A stretch of DNA of 64,000 nt from Natrinema marinum. Its GTDB lineage: Archaea; Halobacteriota; Halobacteria; Halobacteriales; Natrialbaceae. The translations under genes were made by a program, and so were the position numbers. Shown here in pieces: positions 1-7,387 of this stretch (positions are counted from its first letter, which is position 1; every line of letters starts with the position of its first letter). A model generated the notes under the pieces. The model did not search any database, had not been told where the DNA came from, and saw nothing but the letters and a program-made list of their open reading frames with translations. Location: positions 2,480,001 through 2,544,000 of the forward strand of contig NZ_CP100763.1 in NCBI RefSeq assembly GCF_024296685.1. The letters are read 5' to 3'.

Positions 1-1219
1 GATCGAGGCCGACGCGCTCGCAGAGGCCGTCGATGCTGATCTTCAGCGCGGGGACGAGCGTGACGAAGATGACGAATGCCGAGATGACGCCGAGCGTGAT
101 CCCGATCGCCATGTTCCGGATCGAGGTCACCGGGTTGACGACGTTCGAGAGGAAGCCGATCGCCGTCGTCACCGTGACCAGTGCGAGCGCGACGGCGACC
201 GACCGGACCGACCGCGTCATCGGCGGGCGGATCCCCTCGCCGTCTCCACGCTGTTCGCGATAGCGCATGAAGACGTGGAACCCGAAGTCGATGCTGATGC
301 CGGCGATCATCACCGGCCCGATGATCATCGTGATTCCTGCCGAGACGCCTAACCAGCCCAAGATGCCGAACATCCAGACGATCGAGACGACGACGCCGAT
401 CATCCCGACGATGACGTCGACGAGATCGCGGTAGGTGAATGCGAGAATGCCGAGGATGAGCGCCAGCGCGACCGGCAGGACGAGCGTCACCGTGTTCGAG
501 TACATCTGCTGGTTGAGGTCGCCGACCGCGTGCTCGCCGAGAGTGAAGAAGGATGGCTCGTCGTGGTCGGCGGCCGCCTCGTAGAGTGCCCGCTGTGCGT
601 CGCTTGGCGTCCCAGCCGACTCGGCCGCCCCATCCGTTTCGAAACGGAAGATCATCCGACGACTCTCAGCCGTCGCGGTTCCCGGTTCGTAGCTGCGGGG
701 CAACAGCGAGAGCGCGCCCGACTCCGCGGTCAGCGTCTCCGCGACGAGCGCTTCGACCTCGTCGTCGTCGGTCGACTCGAGGGCTGCGATCTGTTCCTCG
801 AGCGTCGCGTTCAGGTCGCCCGCCGCTCGCGTCGCGATCACGTTCGCGACGCCGGTGACGCCCCGCTCGCCAGCGAGCGCCGCCGACACCGACTCGTTTT
901 TCAGCACCGTCCGCTGGTACTCGAGGGACTCGATCAAGGTCGCCTTCGAGAGCGCGTTGTCGCCTTCGTCTCGAACGTAGACGGCCGCGACCGAGACGTT
1001 CTCTCCCCGATTGCTCCCGTCGTCGTAGTGTTCGTCGATGTACGTCGCCTTCTGTGCGGCCGTCGTCTCGCCGACGTCGCCGCCGCCCGCCTGACTGGAC
1101 GTGTCGAGATTCCCCATCCCGACGACCATCCCGGCGGTCATGAGCAACAAAACGACGATCACGAGCCGATTGTGGCTCGTGACCGCGTCGATACACCCGT
1201 CGAGTACGTCTCGTACCAT
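1..1219 (-). CDS. RND superfamily (MMPL-type) membrane transporter, truncated by window edge
   Basis: Only the first ~406 codons are present; the gene continues past the left edge. The ATG is the complement of 1217-1219. A single membrane segment (residues ~17-35) is followed by a ~200-residue extracytoplasmic region. From residue ~235 there is a run of hydrophobic segments containing GISIDFGFHVFMRYRE near residue 310, which matches the conserved acidic transmembrane motif of RND/MMPL proteins. A further helix pair with TTAIGFLSN follows. This is the usual half-repeat order of the family (TM1, large loop, TM2-6), so a second copy should lie outside the window. Members export lipids or other hydrophobic compounds using an ion gradient; the substrate cannot be told from sequence. 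Confidence 0.85.
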   Translation of the reverse strand, partial: MVRDVLDGCIDAVTSHNRLVIVVLLLMTAGMVVGMGNLDTSSQAGGGDVGETTAAQKATYIDEHYDDGSNRGENVSVAAVYVRDEGDNALSKATLIESLEYQRTVLKNESVSAALAGERGVTGVANVIATRAAGDLNATLEEQIAALESTDDDEVEALVAETLTAESGALSLLPRSYEPGTATAESRRMIFRFETDGAAESAGTPSDAQRALYEAAADHDEPSFFTLGEHAVGDLNQQMYSNTVTLVLPVALALILGILAFTYRDLVDVIVGMIGVVVSIVWMFGILGWLGVSAGITMIIGPVMIAGISIDFGFHVFMRYREQRGDGEGIRPPMTRSVRSVAVALALVTVTTAIGFLSNVVNPVTSIRNMAIGITLGVISAFVIFVTLVPALKISIDGLCERVGLD

Positions 1220-1351
1220 GTCGTTTCCATCTCGAGGCGGAAATAGCATAAAAAGGGAATCACGGTTTCCGACCGTGAAACTCGCCGAGGGCCCGCGACT
1301 GCGGCCGGTCGGCAGACGGCCACCTATGCGCTCGAGGCGGCGGGCAGCCCG

Positions 1352-1702
1352 TTATAGTCCGCCGTCGACCGCCTCGTACTCGTGGGCGGCGCTCGAGGTA
1401 AGGAGAACGCCGATCACGCCGAGATAGCCGGCGAAGAACTCGATATCGAGGCCGTTCGTGACGACGACACCGAAGATACCCGCACCGAAGAGTCCGATCG
1501 CGTAGCCGAGTTTATCCGTCGATCGGTCGAATACGAACGCCTCGCGGGAGAGCAGCGCCGGGTACTGGACGACGAAATACGCCCAGCCGGTGTAAAGCGC
1601 ACCCACGCCGATTGCAGCGTAGACACTGGCTTCACCGAATCCGAACACGGCTCCGCAAGCGATCACGCCGACGCCGACTGCGATCGGAAGTGCGCGATCC
1701 AT
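1352..1702 (-). CDS. Small four-helix membrane protein, unknown function
   Basis: A 116-residue protein starting at MDRALPIAVG (ATG complement of 1700-1702). A longer in-frame extension upstream overlaps the next gene and has a non-haloarchaeal, Arg/Ser-rich composition, so it was not used. Four hydrophobic helices are visible at about residues 3-23, 25-45, 64-84 and 89-106, with a short acidic C-terminus (HEYEAVDGGL). No enzyme motif is visible. It lies 82 bp downstream of the dephospho-CoA kinase gene on the same strand and could be cotranscribed. I do not recognise the family by function. Confidence 0.7.
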   Translation of the reverse strand: MDRALPIAVGVGVIACGAVFGFGEASVYAAIGVGALYTGWAYFVVQYPALLSREAFVFDRSTDKLGYAIGLFGAGIFGVVVTNGLDIEFFAGYLGVIGVLLTSSAAHEYEAVDGGL

Positions 1703-1784
1703 ATCATCTTCGCGAACGCACCTGATAATAAGTATCGCGTACAAGCACAGCCGAAAGCGGGATCCGTCCGAGAACGAACGATAC

Positions 1785-2369
1785 TCAGTCCTCGCTCGAG
1801 CCCTCGAGCAGGGTCCAAAAGCGCTCGGTGTCGCCCTCGAAGCGCTCGAGCAACTCGCGCATCTCCGCGCGGTGGTCGTCGGTGATCTCGACGTGGACCA
1901 TCCCCTCGTCGGGTTGGCCGTAGACGACGCTTGCGCCGTCGGGTGCGGCGACGATGGCGGGCAGCGCGACCAGGTCCTCTTCGCCGTCGACGAGAATCGT
2001 GGTCGGCTCGTCGGCCGCGAGCGCACGTCGGAGCGCCCGGACGACGGGCGCGCCGAGTTCGGCGGGCGGGTTCTTCACCTCGATGCTCGCGCCGTCGGTG
2101 ACCGTCTCGCGGATCTCCTCGTCGACTGCCGTCCGCTTGGTCCGACCGTCGACCAGCGCCACGTCGGGCTGGCGCCCCGCCTGCAGCAGGTGGTAGGTGA
2201 CGACGTCGCCGACGGCGATCAGCGGGCCGTCGACGGCCTCGAGGAGCCGGTCGGCGTCGGTTTCGATCGGGCCGAGTGGCTCTTTGAGTTCGTGACGGAG
2301 GTCGTCGGGAAGGACCAGTAGCTGCTCGTCGGGGTCGACGCGGTCGTCGTCGTTGTCGTCGCGAGTCAC
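1785..2369 (-). CDS. GTP-dependent dephospho-CoA kinase (DUF359 family)
   Basis: 194 residues, the usual size of the archaeal DUF359 family, whose Thermococcus member was shown to phosphorylate dephospho-CoA with GTP, the last step of CoA synthesis. Recognisable family blocks are LIAVGDVVTYHLL (residues ~50-62), PDVALVDGRTKR (~69-80), the central VKNPPAELGAP and the C-terminal LVALPAIVAAPDGASVVYGQP. The gene starts 4 bp after spt4 and belongs to the same operon, an arrangement common in archaea. This is an archaea-specific replacement for bacterial/eukaryal CoaE. The assignment rests on family likeness; activity in halophiles is inferred. Confidence 0.85.
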   Translation of the reverse strand: MTRDDNDDDRVDPDEQLLVLPDDLRHELKEPLGPIETDADRLLEAVDGPLIAVGDVVTYHLLQAGRQPDVALVDGRTKRTAVDEEIRETVTDGASIEVKNPPAELGAPVVRALRRALAADEPTTILVDGEEDLVALPAIVAAPDGASVVYGQPDEGMVHVEITDDHRAEMRELLERFEGDTERFWTLLEGSSED

Positions 2370-2373
2370 GGTC

Positions 2374-2571
2374 TCAGCGGACCTTCAGGGCGTACGCGCC
2401 CGGTTCGGTGATCTGCATCTCCGTCGCGATCTGACTCTCTTCGGGGTGGGCGATGATGACGTATCCCGCCCAGTCCTCGGTCAGCGACGAGGAGTTGCAG
2501 GCCTCACAGGTCTCGTTGTCGGGTTCGTTGACCCGGTGACACTCGCGACAGACGAGGCGGTCTGCTGCCAT
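2374..2571 (-). CDS. spt4: Transcription elongation factor Spt4 (RNA polymerase subunit E'')
   Basis: 65 residues. A single zinc ribbon is formed by CRECHRVNEPDNETCEAC near the N-terminus (two CxxC pairs). It is followed by the family blocks DWAGYVIIAHPEES and GAYALKVR at the C-terminus. Spt4 pairs with the NGN domain of Spt5 and stabilises the clamp of archaeal RNA polymerase during elongation. It starts 2 bp after the stop of the Rpo7 gene, the classic archaeal rpoE'-rpoE'' gene pair, so both are almost certainly cotranscribed. Confidence 0.95.
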   Translation of the reverse strand: MAADRLVCRECHRVNEPDNETCEACNSSSLTEDWAGYVIIAHPEESQIATEMQITEPGAYALKVR

Positions 2572-2573
2572 GG

Positions 2574-3143
2574 TTATTCACCTGCGGTCGCTTCGCGCTT
2601 CTCGCGTTCTTCCTCGAGCCAGCCGTGCTTGCCGAGGCCGGGCTGTTTCGCGGTGAGCCCGATCTTGGAGTCGCGGGGATTGCGCTCGTCGATGCTCTTG
2701 GTGACGATACGAGCCCGAACGGCGTCGTCGACGCCGAGCGAACGGGCGGACTCGTTCGAGGCGAGACGCTGGTTCTCGCCGTCGAACGCCAGATACTCGT
2801 CGCTGATCTGGGAGACGTGGAGCAGTCCGTCGACGGGGCCGATGCCGACGAAGGCCCCGAACTCGACGACCTCGACGACGGTGCCGTCGACGACCTCCTG
2901 CATCTGCGGATCGAAGGTGACGGCGTCGAACTCGGCCTCGTAGTAGACGCCCGGCCGGTTGGGCAACACCGTCCCCTCGCCGATGTCGTGGACTTCGGTG
3001 ACGGAGACGACGCTGCCGACCTCCTCGTCCATCCGCCCCTCGAGTTTGTCCTGGAGCAGTCGCTTGACTCGGTCCGGCGAGACGTCGCCGAGTTCTTCCG
3101 GCGGTACTTCCACTGTATCCTTCAATCTGACCCGTTTGTACAT
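2574..3143 (-). CDS. rpoE1: DNA-directed RNA polymerase subunit Rpo7 (RpoE')
   Basis: 189 residues with the two expected domains. Residues 1-80 form the N-terminal tip domain (MYKRVRLKDTVEVPPEELG; then GEGTVLPNRPGVYYEAEFDA). Residues ~82-165 form an S1 RNA-binding domain (GTVVEVVEFGAFVGIGPVDG, LLHVSQISDEY). Together with Rpo4 it makes the RNA polymerase stalk that binds nascent RNA and helps open-complex formation. The start codon directly abuts the stop of the PIN-domain gene, and spt4 follows 2 bp downstream. Length and domain order are normal. Confidence 0.96.
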   Translation of the reverse strand: MYKRVRLKDTVEVPPEELGDVSPDRVKRLLQDKLEGRMDEEVGSVVSVTEVHDIGEGTVLPNRPGVYYEAEFDAVTFDPQMQEVVDGTVVEVVEFGAFVGIGPVDGLLHVSQISDEYLAFDGENQRLASNESARSLGVDDAVRARIVTKSIDERNPRDSKIGLTAKQPGLGKHGWLEEEREKREATAGE

Positions 3144-3536
3144 CTATGGTTGAGTGATCGCTAACTTGTTTCTCCCGCGTAATGCAATTACCGGTATACT
3201 CGCCTCGAGTACCCGGTCGCGCAGCGGGCGGTCGTTCGTGACGACGTAGTCGACCGCGCCCTCGCGGGCGAGTTCGACCAGCGCGTCGTCGGCGTACGAT
3301 GCCTCCGTGTCGACGGCGAGACAGCGCTCGGTCGCCAGATCGTGACCGACGTTCGCGGCCGTCCCCTCCTCGCCGCCCTTCTCGGAGAGCCGTCTGAGTT
3401 CCTCTAAGACGGCCTGGGGAATCGTCGGCTCGTAGTCGTCTAAGAGGCGCTCGAGTTCGTCGAACAGCCGCACGTCGAGTTCGACGGGCATCATGAGCGC
3501 GCTCGTGTCGAGGGCGACTCGCGTCCGCGCTGCCAT
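3144..3536 (-). CDS. PIN-domain protein of the aIF2-gamma/rpoE operon
   Basis: 130 residues making up a single PIN domain. Candidate metal-binding acids are Asp in VALDTSALM (residue ~9), Glu in QAVLEEL (~44), Asp in YADDALVELA (~84) and the late TNDRPLRDR motif (~100). PIN folds are usually Mg/Mn-dependent RNases. This branch resembles Fcf1/Utp24-like archaeal proteins rather than a VapC toxin, since no antitoxin gene is adjacent. The gene lies 1 bp after aIF2-gamma and abuts rpoE1, a conserved archaeal arrangement that suggests a role in rRNA or mRNA processing. The precise substrate is unknown. Confidence 0.85.
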   Translation of the reverse strand: MAARTRVALDTSALMMPVELDVRLFDELERLLDDYEPTIPQAVLEELRRLSEKGGEEGTAANVGHDLATERCLAVDTEASYADDALVELAREGAVDYVVTNDRPLRDRVLEASIPVIALRGRNKLAITQP

Positions 3537-3537
3537 G

Positions 3538-4770
3538 CTATTCCGTGAGCGTTCCCAGGCCGATCAGTCGCCAGCGCGCGCCGATGCGACGGTTGATCGC
3601 GATCTTCGTGCCCGGATCGGCGGCGACCGGTCGTTTGAGGTTGACCTCGCACTCGCCGCTTCGGGCGCTGGTGACGGCTCCGACGGTGGTCGCGGTGCCG
3701 ACGGTCATCATCAGGGGTTCGCCGGTGGAGATCTCGTCGACCGTCTCGCCGCTTTCCGCGCCGACGACCCGCTCGAGTAAGTCGACTTCCATCGTGAACT
3801 CGTTCCACGTCGGCGGGAGCGTGCCGGGCGGACCCGCCATCCGGCCCGCCAGCGCGTCGCCTTTGGTGAGCGACGGGTCGAGCCCGGTACCGACGCCGAG
3901 CAAGCCGCCGGGCGTGACGGTGTCGACGGTCTCGCCGCCGGCCTGCAGCGATCGAACCGTCGTCTCGATGGGGACGTACTCGGTCCGGCCGCCCTCCTCG
4001 ACCTCGCGGCCGGGCCGGATCTCGATCTCGTCGCCGACCGCGAGTTCGCCCCGGACGAGACTGCCGCCTAAGACGCCCCCAGCGAGGTTTTCGGCGGTCG
4101 TACCGGGTTTGTTGATGTCGAAACTGCGGGCGACGTGCATCCGAGGATCGGCCTCGGGGTCCCGCTCGGGGGTCGGAATCTCCTCCTCGATGGCCTGAAT
4201 GAGCAGGTCGAGGTTGACCTCCTGGCCCGCGGAGACGGGGACGATCGGTGCGTCCTCGGCGACCGTGCCGGAGACGAACTCCTTGATCTGCTCGTAGTTG
4301 TTCCGGGCGGTGTCGGCGTCGACGAGGTCGACCTTGTTCTGGGCGATGACGATGTTGTCGATGCCGATGATGTCGAGCGCCATCAGGTGCTCCTCGGTCT
4401 GGGGCTGGGGGACGGGCTCGTTGGCGCTGACCACGAGCACCGCGCCGTCCATCAGGGACGCGCCGGAGAGCATCGTCGCCATCAGGGTCTCGTGACCCGG
4501 GGCGTCGACGAACGAGACGGTCCGGAGCGGCTCGCTTTCCGAGCCGTCCGCACACTCCTCCTCGACGGTGTAACAGTCGGGCTCCTCGAGGCCCTCGCAG
4601 TAGCGGAACGTCGCGTCGGCGTAGCCGAGCCTGATCGAGATGCCGCGTTTCATCTCTTCTGAGTGCTGATCCGTCCACGAGCCGCTGAGGGCTTGCACCA
4701 GCGTCGTCTTGCCGTGGTCGACGTGACCGACGAGCCCGATGTTCACCTCCGGTTGTCGATTTCCTGCCAT
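3538..4770 (-). CDS. eif2g: Translation initiation factor aIF2 subunit gamma
   Basis: 410 residues. The GTPase core shows G1 GHVDHGKTT (residues ~15-23), switch II DAPGHE and G4 QNKVDL. The Cys-containing insertion typical of eIF2-gamma is present ([11 protein letters not shown] and EEECA, ~55-75), followed by the two beta-barrel domains common to EF-Tu-like factors. The C-terminus [18 protein letters not shown] matches family members. The protein binds initiator tRNA and GTP within aIF2 and delivers it to the small ribosomal subunit. It is the first gene of the operon running down to the dephospho-CoA kinase. A TTTATC promoter element lies about 42 bp upstream of the ATG. Confidence 0.97.
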   Translation of the reverse strand: MAGNRQPEVNIGLVGHVDHGKTTLVQALSGSWTDQHSEEMKRGISIRLGYADATFRYCEGLEEPDCYTVEEECADGSESEPLRTVSFVDAPGHETLMATMLSGASLMDGAVLVVSANEPVPQPQTEEHLMALDIIGIDNIVIAQNKVDLVDADTARNNYEQIKEFVSGTVAEDAPIVPVSAGQEVNLDLLIQAIEEEIPTPERDPEADPRMHVARSFDINKPGTTAENLAGGVLGGSLVRGELAVGDEIEIRPGREVEEGGRTEYVPIETTVRSLQAGGETVDTVTPGGLLGVGTGLDPSLTKGDALAGRMAGPPGTLPPTWNEFTMEVDLLERVVGAESGETVDEISTGEPLMMTVGTATTVGAVTSARSGECEVNLKRPVAADPGTKIAINRRIGARWRLIGLGTLTE

Positions 4771-4811
4771 AAGACGAGAGTAATCTTAGGTAGAGGTTCC
4801 GCTGTGCGCTT

Positions 4812-4818
4812 GATAAAG
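4812..4818 (-). promoter_or_regulatory. Putative TATA box of the aIF2-gamma operon
   Basis: CTTTATC on the minus strand, centred ~45 bp before the aIF2-gamma ATG. Transcription would start about 19 nt ahead of the start codon. It fits the haloarchaeal TATA consensus and is the only AT-rich element in the short upstream region. Confidence 0.45.
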
Positions 4819-4977
4819 GTTGCGAGCTATCCCCGCCGCTCGAGCGCCGAACCCGCCCGACGGTAGCGATTCACACGATTCTCTCGTCCGGGCGAATTCG
4901 GACGCGAAAGCGGCGGAATCGCGGAGCTTCGTCGGCGAACCCGACAGCTTTTCTCGCGTCCGCCCCTGCCTCAGACC

Positions 4978-6003
4978 GTGTCCGAATTCGCGTTCGAACT
5001 CGAGCTCTGTGCCGCCCTCGAGTCGCGTCGGGCGGGGATCGTCGCCCGCCAGCTCGGCGCGAGCGTCGCCGATCCCGGCGGTCGGATCCTCGACGTCGTC
5101 TGCGTCGAGCCCGGCCCGGAGTTCGACGACCGCGTCGCGCTCGCGAGCGAGTCGATCCCCGACGCGGCCATCGAATCCGCCGTCGGCACCGGCCGGGCGC
5201 GCTACTGGAAGGAGACCTTCGACTGCCACGCCGAGCGCGCCCGCAGCGCCGTCGAGCGGGCGCTCGAGATCGGCTTCTTCGAGCGCGACCACGGCGCGAG
5301 CGCGGACGCGGGCCGCGACTACGTCCGGCAGGTCGCGCGCTATCCTGACTGGTACGGCCGCATCGTCGGGATCGAAAACAAGCCGGACCTCGGCCGGCCG
5401 GGCGACCTCGCAGCCCAGTTACGCACGGACGCGAGCCTCGCCGTCGTCGACGAGGCGATCCTCGCGACCGAGAGCTACGTCACGCGCGCCCACCTGAACC
5501 GCATCCCCGAGGAGATCGGCGTCTGGCGGATCCATCGCGAGGGGGAGGGGGCGGACGGCGAATCCGCGACCACCGACGCCGGCCTCGAGATCGACGTGAT
5601 CCGCGAACCGGCGTCACTGCCCGTCGACGAGCCGGGAATCGAGCCCCTCGCCGCCCACCCCGGCCGAACCGAGATCGAAGTCGTCTCACCCGACGAGAAG
5701 GCCCGCGCCCGCCGCCGGCTCGCCGAACGGGCCTACGGCAAGGGCTGGCGAACGTACGGGTTTGCCGAGTGCGAGTCCTGCGTCGCGGACGCCACGAGCG
5801 GCGCGACGCTACCACACTGCGACTGGAAAGGGCGCGTCGTCGACGCCCCGACGGAGTGCGGTGCCGCGTGTCCGGGCTACGAGTCCGCCGCGGCTCCGGC
5901 GGACGAGAGCGACCTCGAGGCCGAACGCGACCGGCGGACGCCGTGGCGGGGGGACCCTGACGGGAGACGGCGACGGCAGTCCGGTCTGGATCGGTTTGGC
6001 TGA
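4978..6003 (+). CDS. DUF5787-like haloarchaeal protein with PD-(D/E)XK-like and Cys motifs
   Basis: 341 residues from a GTG at 4978; no in-frame ATG lies nearby. The first residues are strongly haloarchaeal in style. I associate it with the haloarchaeal DUF5787 family, with moderate certainty. The middle contains YPDWYGRIVGIENKPDL (residues ~123-139), which has the PD...ExK spacing of restriction-like nucleases. A Gln follows in DLAAQLRTD, then a strand-like IGVWRIH. One Cys lies near the N-terminus (ELCAALES), and a cluster lies near residues 264-302 (CESC, PHC, TECGAAC). A Cys pattern of this kind occurs in Cas4/AddB-type Fe-S nucleases. The nuclease role is inference. The gene is divergent from the aIF2-gamma operon and convergent with the PhnP-like gene. 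Confidence 0.75.
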   Translation: MSEFAFELELCAALESRRAGIVARQLGASVADPGGRILDVVCVEPGPEFDDRVALASESIPDAAIESAVGTGRARYWKETFDCHAERARSAVERALEIGFFERDHGASADAGRDYVRQVARYPDWYGRIVGIENKPDLGRPGDLAAQLRTDASLAVVDEAILATESYVTRAHLNRIPEEIGVWRIHREGEGADGESATTDAGLEIDVIREPASLPVDEPGIEPLAAHPGRTEIEVVSPDEKARARRRLAERAYGKGWRTYGFAECESCVADATSGATLPHCDWKGRVVDAPTECGAACPGYESAAAPADESDLEAERDRRTPWRGDPDGRRRRQSGLDRFG

Positions 6004-6038
6004 CGGCCGTCCGATCGCTCGGCCCACTGGCGAGGGGC

Positions 6039-6863
6039 TTACAGCACGTACTCCTCGCCATCGACGGCAAGCGATTCCTCGAACGCCTCGTCGGCGGGGT
6101 AGAAGTGGGCGACGTGTACGAGGCGCGTCCGATCGGCGTTCAGGTCGTCGGCCAGCGCGAGTGCCCCCTCTCGAGTCATGTGTTTCGTTCCGAACGTCCG
6201 GGGGACGCCGTCGTCGTCCTCGTGGCGGCCGCCGAGGGGGTGGTACTCGCAGAGGTCCGCGGGGACGATGCCGTCGGCTAACAGCAAGTCGGGGTCGGCG
6301 AGCACCTCGCGGGAGACTTCGGGCACGCCGTAGCTCGTGTCGCCCGAGAGCGACAGTTTCGCGCCGGTCTCGGGGTCCTCGATCGCGAGGCCGTAACAGA
6401 GCAGCGGCGGGTGATCGACCGGTACCAGCGTCACGTCGAGCCCGCAGATCCGAACCGACTCGAGCGGCGTCGTCGGTCTGACGGTGACGGCATCGAGGTA
6501 GTGGTAGTCGTCACGGACCGTCTCGGCGACGCTCTTGTCGGTCTCCGGGTCGGTCTCGTCGGCCGCGTACACCGCGAGGTCCTCGAGGATACGAAAGACG
6601 TTGCCGAGGCCGTCGAGGTGGTCGAAGTGGATGTGCGTGATGATCGCCGCGTCGGGTAGGGGGACCTCGTCGCGGAGGAACTGGTAGCGAAAATCGGGGC
6701 TGAAATCGACTAGCAGCGACTCGCCGGTGCGCTCGTTTTCGACGTGGACCGAAAAGCGCGTGCGCTCGACGCCGCGTTCTCGGGCCGCGGCGCAGGTGTC
6801 ACAGTCACAACCGACGGTCGGCGTTCCGGTCGTGTCGCCGGTACCGAGCAGCGTCACCCGCAT
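6039..6863 (-). CDS. MBL-fold phosphodiesterase, PhnP-like
   Basis: 274 residues. The metallo-beta-lactamase signature HIHFDHLDG is at residues ~97-105, with a later Asp (LSGDTSYG) and a final His in LVHVAHFYP. Near the N-terminus GCDCDTCAAARERG matches the structural zinc Cys cluster of PhnP (5-phosphoribosyl 1,2-cyclic phosphate phosphodiesterase). MTREGALALAD is typical of the same branch. The preferred substrate may be a cyclic phosphodiester. No phn genes are nearby, so a phosphonate role is not supported by context. It is 72 bp downstream of the nucleotidyltransferase-like gene on the same strand. Confidence 0.8.
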   Translation of the reverse strand: MRVTLLGTGDTTGTPTVGCDCDTCAAARERGVERTRFSVHVENERTGESLLVDFSPDFRYQFLRDEVPLPDAAIITHIHFDHLDGLGNVFRILEDLAVYAADETDPETDKSVAETVRDDYHYLDAVTVRPTTPLESVRICGLDVTLVPVDHPPLLCYGLAIEDPETGAKLSLSGDTSYGVPEVSREVLADPDLLLADGIVPADLCEYHPLGGRHEDDDGVPRTFGTKHMTREGALALADDLNADRTRLVHVAHFYPADEAFEESLAVDGEEYVL

Positions 6864-6935
6864 CGTCGAGTCTCCTCCCGTCGGTCAGCTGCCCGCGCTG
6901 CGTGGCGCCCACCTGCGGGCGCGAGCGCCATCGTC

Positions 6936-7265
6936 CTACACATACGCTCGCCCTTCCTCGAGGGCCGTCCGAACGAACGGATGCTCCGCGTTCGACTCGA
7001 ACCGATCGGCCGGCAACACGTGCAGGGAGACGACCACGCTGTGTTCGAGCCCGACGGTCTCGGCGAGGCGCTCGAGGTCGCGTTCGACCGTCGACTCGTC
7101 TGACTCGAGAACCAGCAGTACCTCGACTTCGGTGTGGACGCCGCGGTCGTCGCCCCGGACGGCCGCGCCGAACGCGACGAGACGGCGAATCGACTCGCCG
7201 TGGGCCGCCCGTGCCCGCTTGGCGAACGCGTCCGCGGCGTCGCCCGCTGGCGCTCCATCGCTCAT
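6936..7265 (-). CDS. MNT-type nucleotidyltransferase-fold protein with altered active site
   Basis: 109 residues. The region FGAAVRGDDRG...HTEVEVLLVLE (residues ~31-55) aligns with the GSxxxG...SDxDLLV signature of minimal nucleotidyltransferases. The glycine-serine is replaced by Gly-Ala, the metal-binding Asp-x-Asp by Glu-x-Glu, and the third acid position reads VVVSLHVL instead of an Asp-containing strand. Activity is therefore doubtful. No HEPN-type partner gene is adjacent: the neighbours are a PhnP-like hydrolase downstream and an AAA ATPase upstream on the same strand. It may be a non-catalytic regulatory domain. Confidence 0.7.
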   Translation of the reverse strand: MSDGAPAGDAADAFAKRARAAHGESIRRLVAFGAAVRGDDRGVHTEVEVLLVLESDESTVERDLERLAETVGLEHSVVVSLHVLPADRFESNAEHPFVRTALEEGRAYV

Positions 7266-7387
7266 GCGTCGTGATAGACGGCCGTCGCATAAAGGGTATG
7301 CTGTTCGTCAGACACGGTCGAACGCGCTCCGTCGCGGGGCCGCTGGTAGTCGGAGCGAAACCGACGCCTCGAGCGGCGGCGGCAGAA

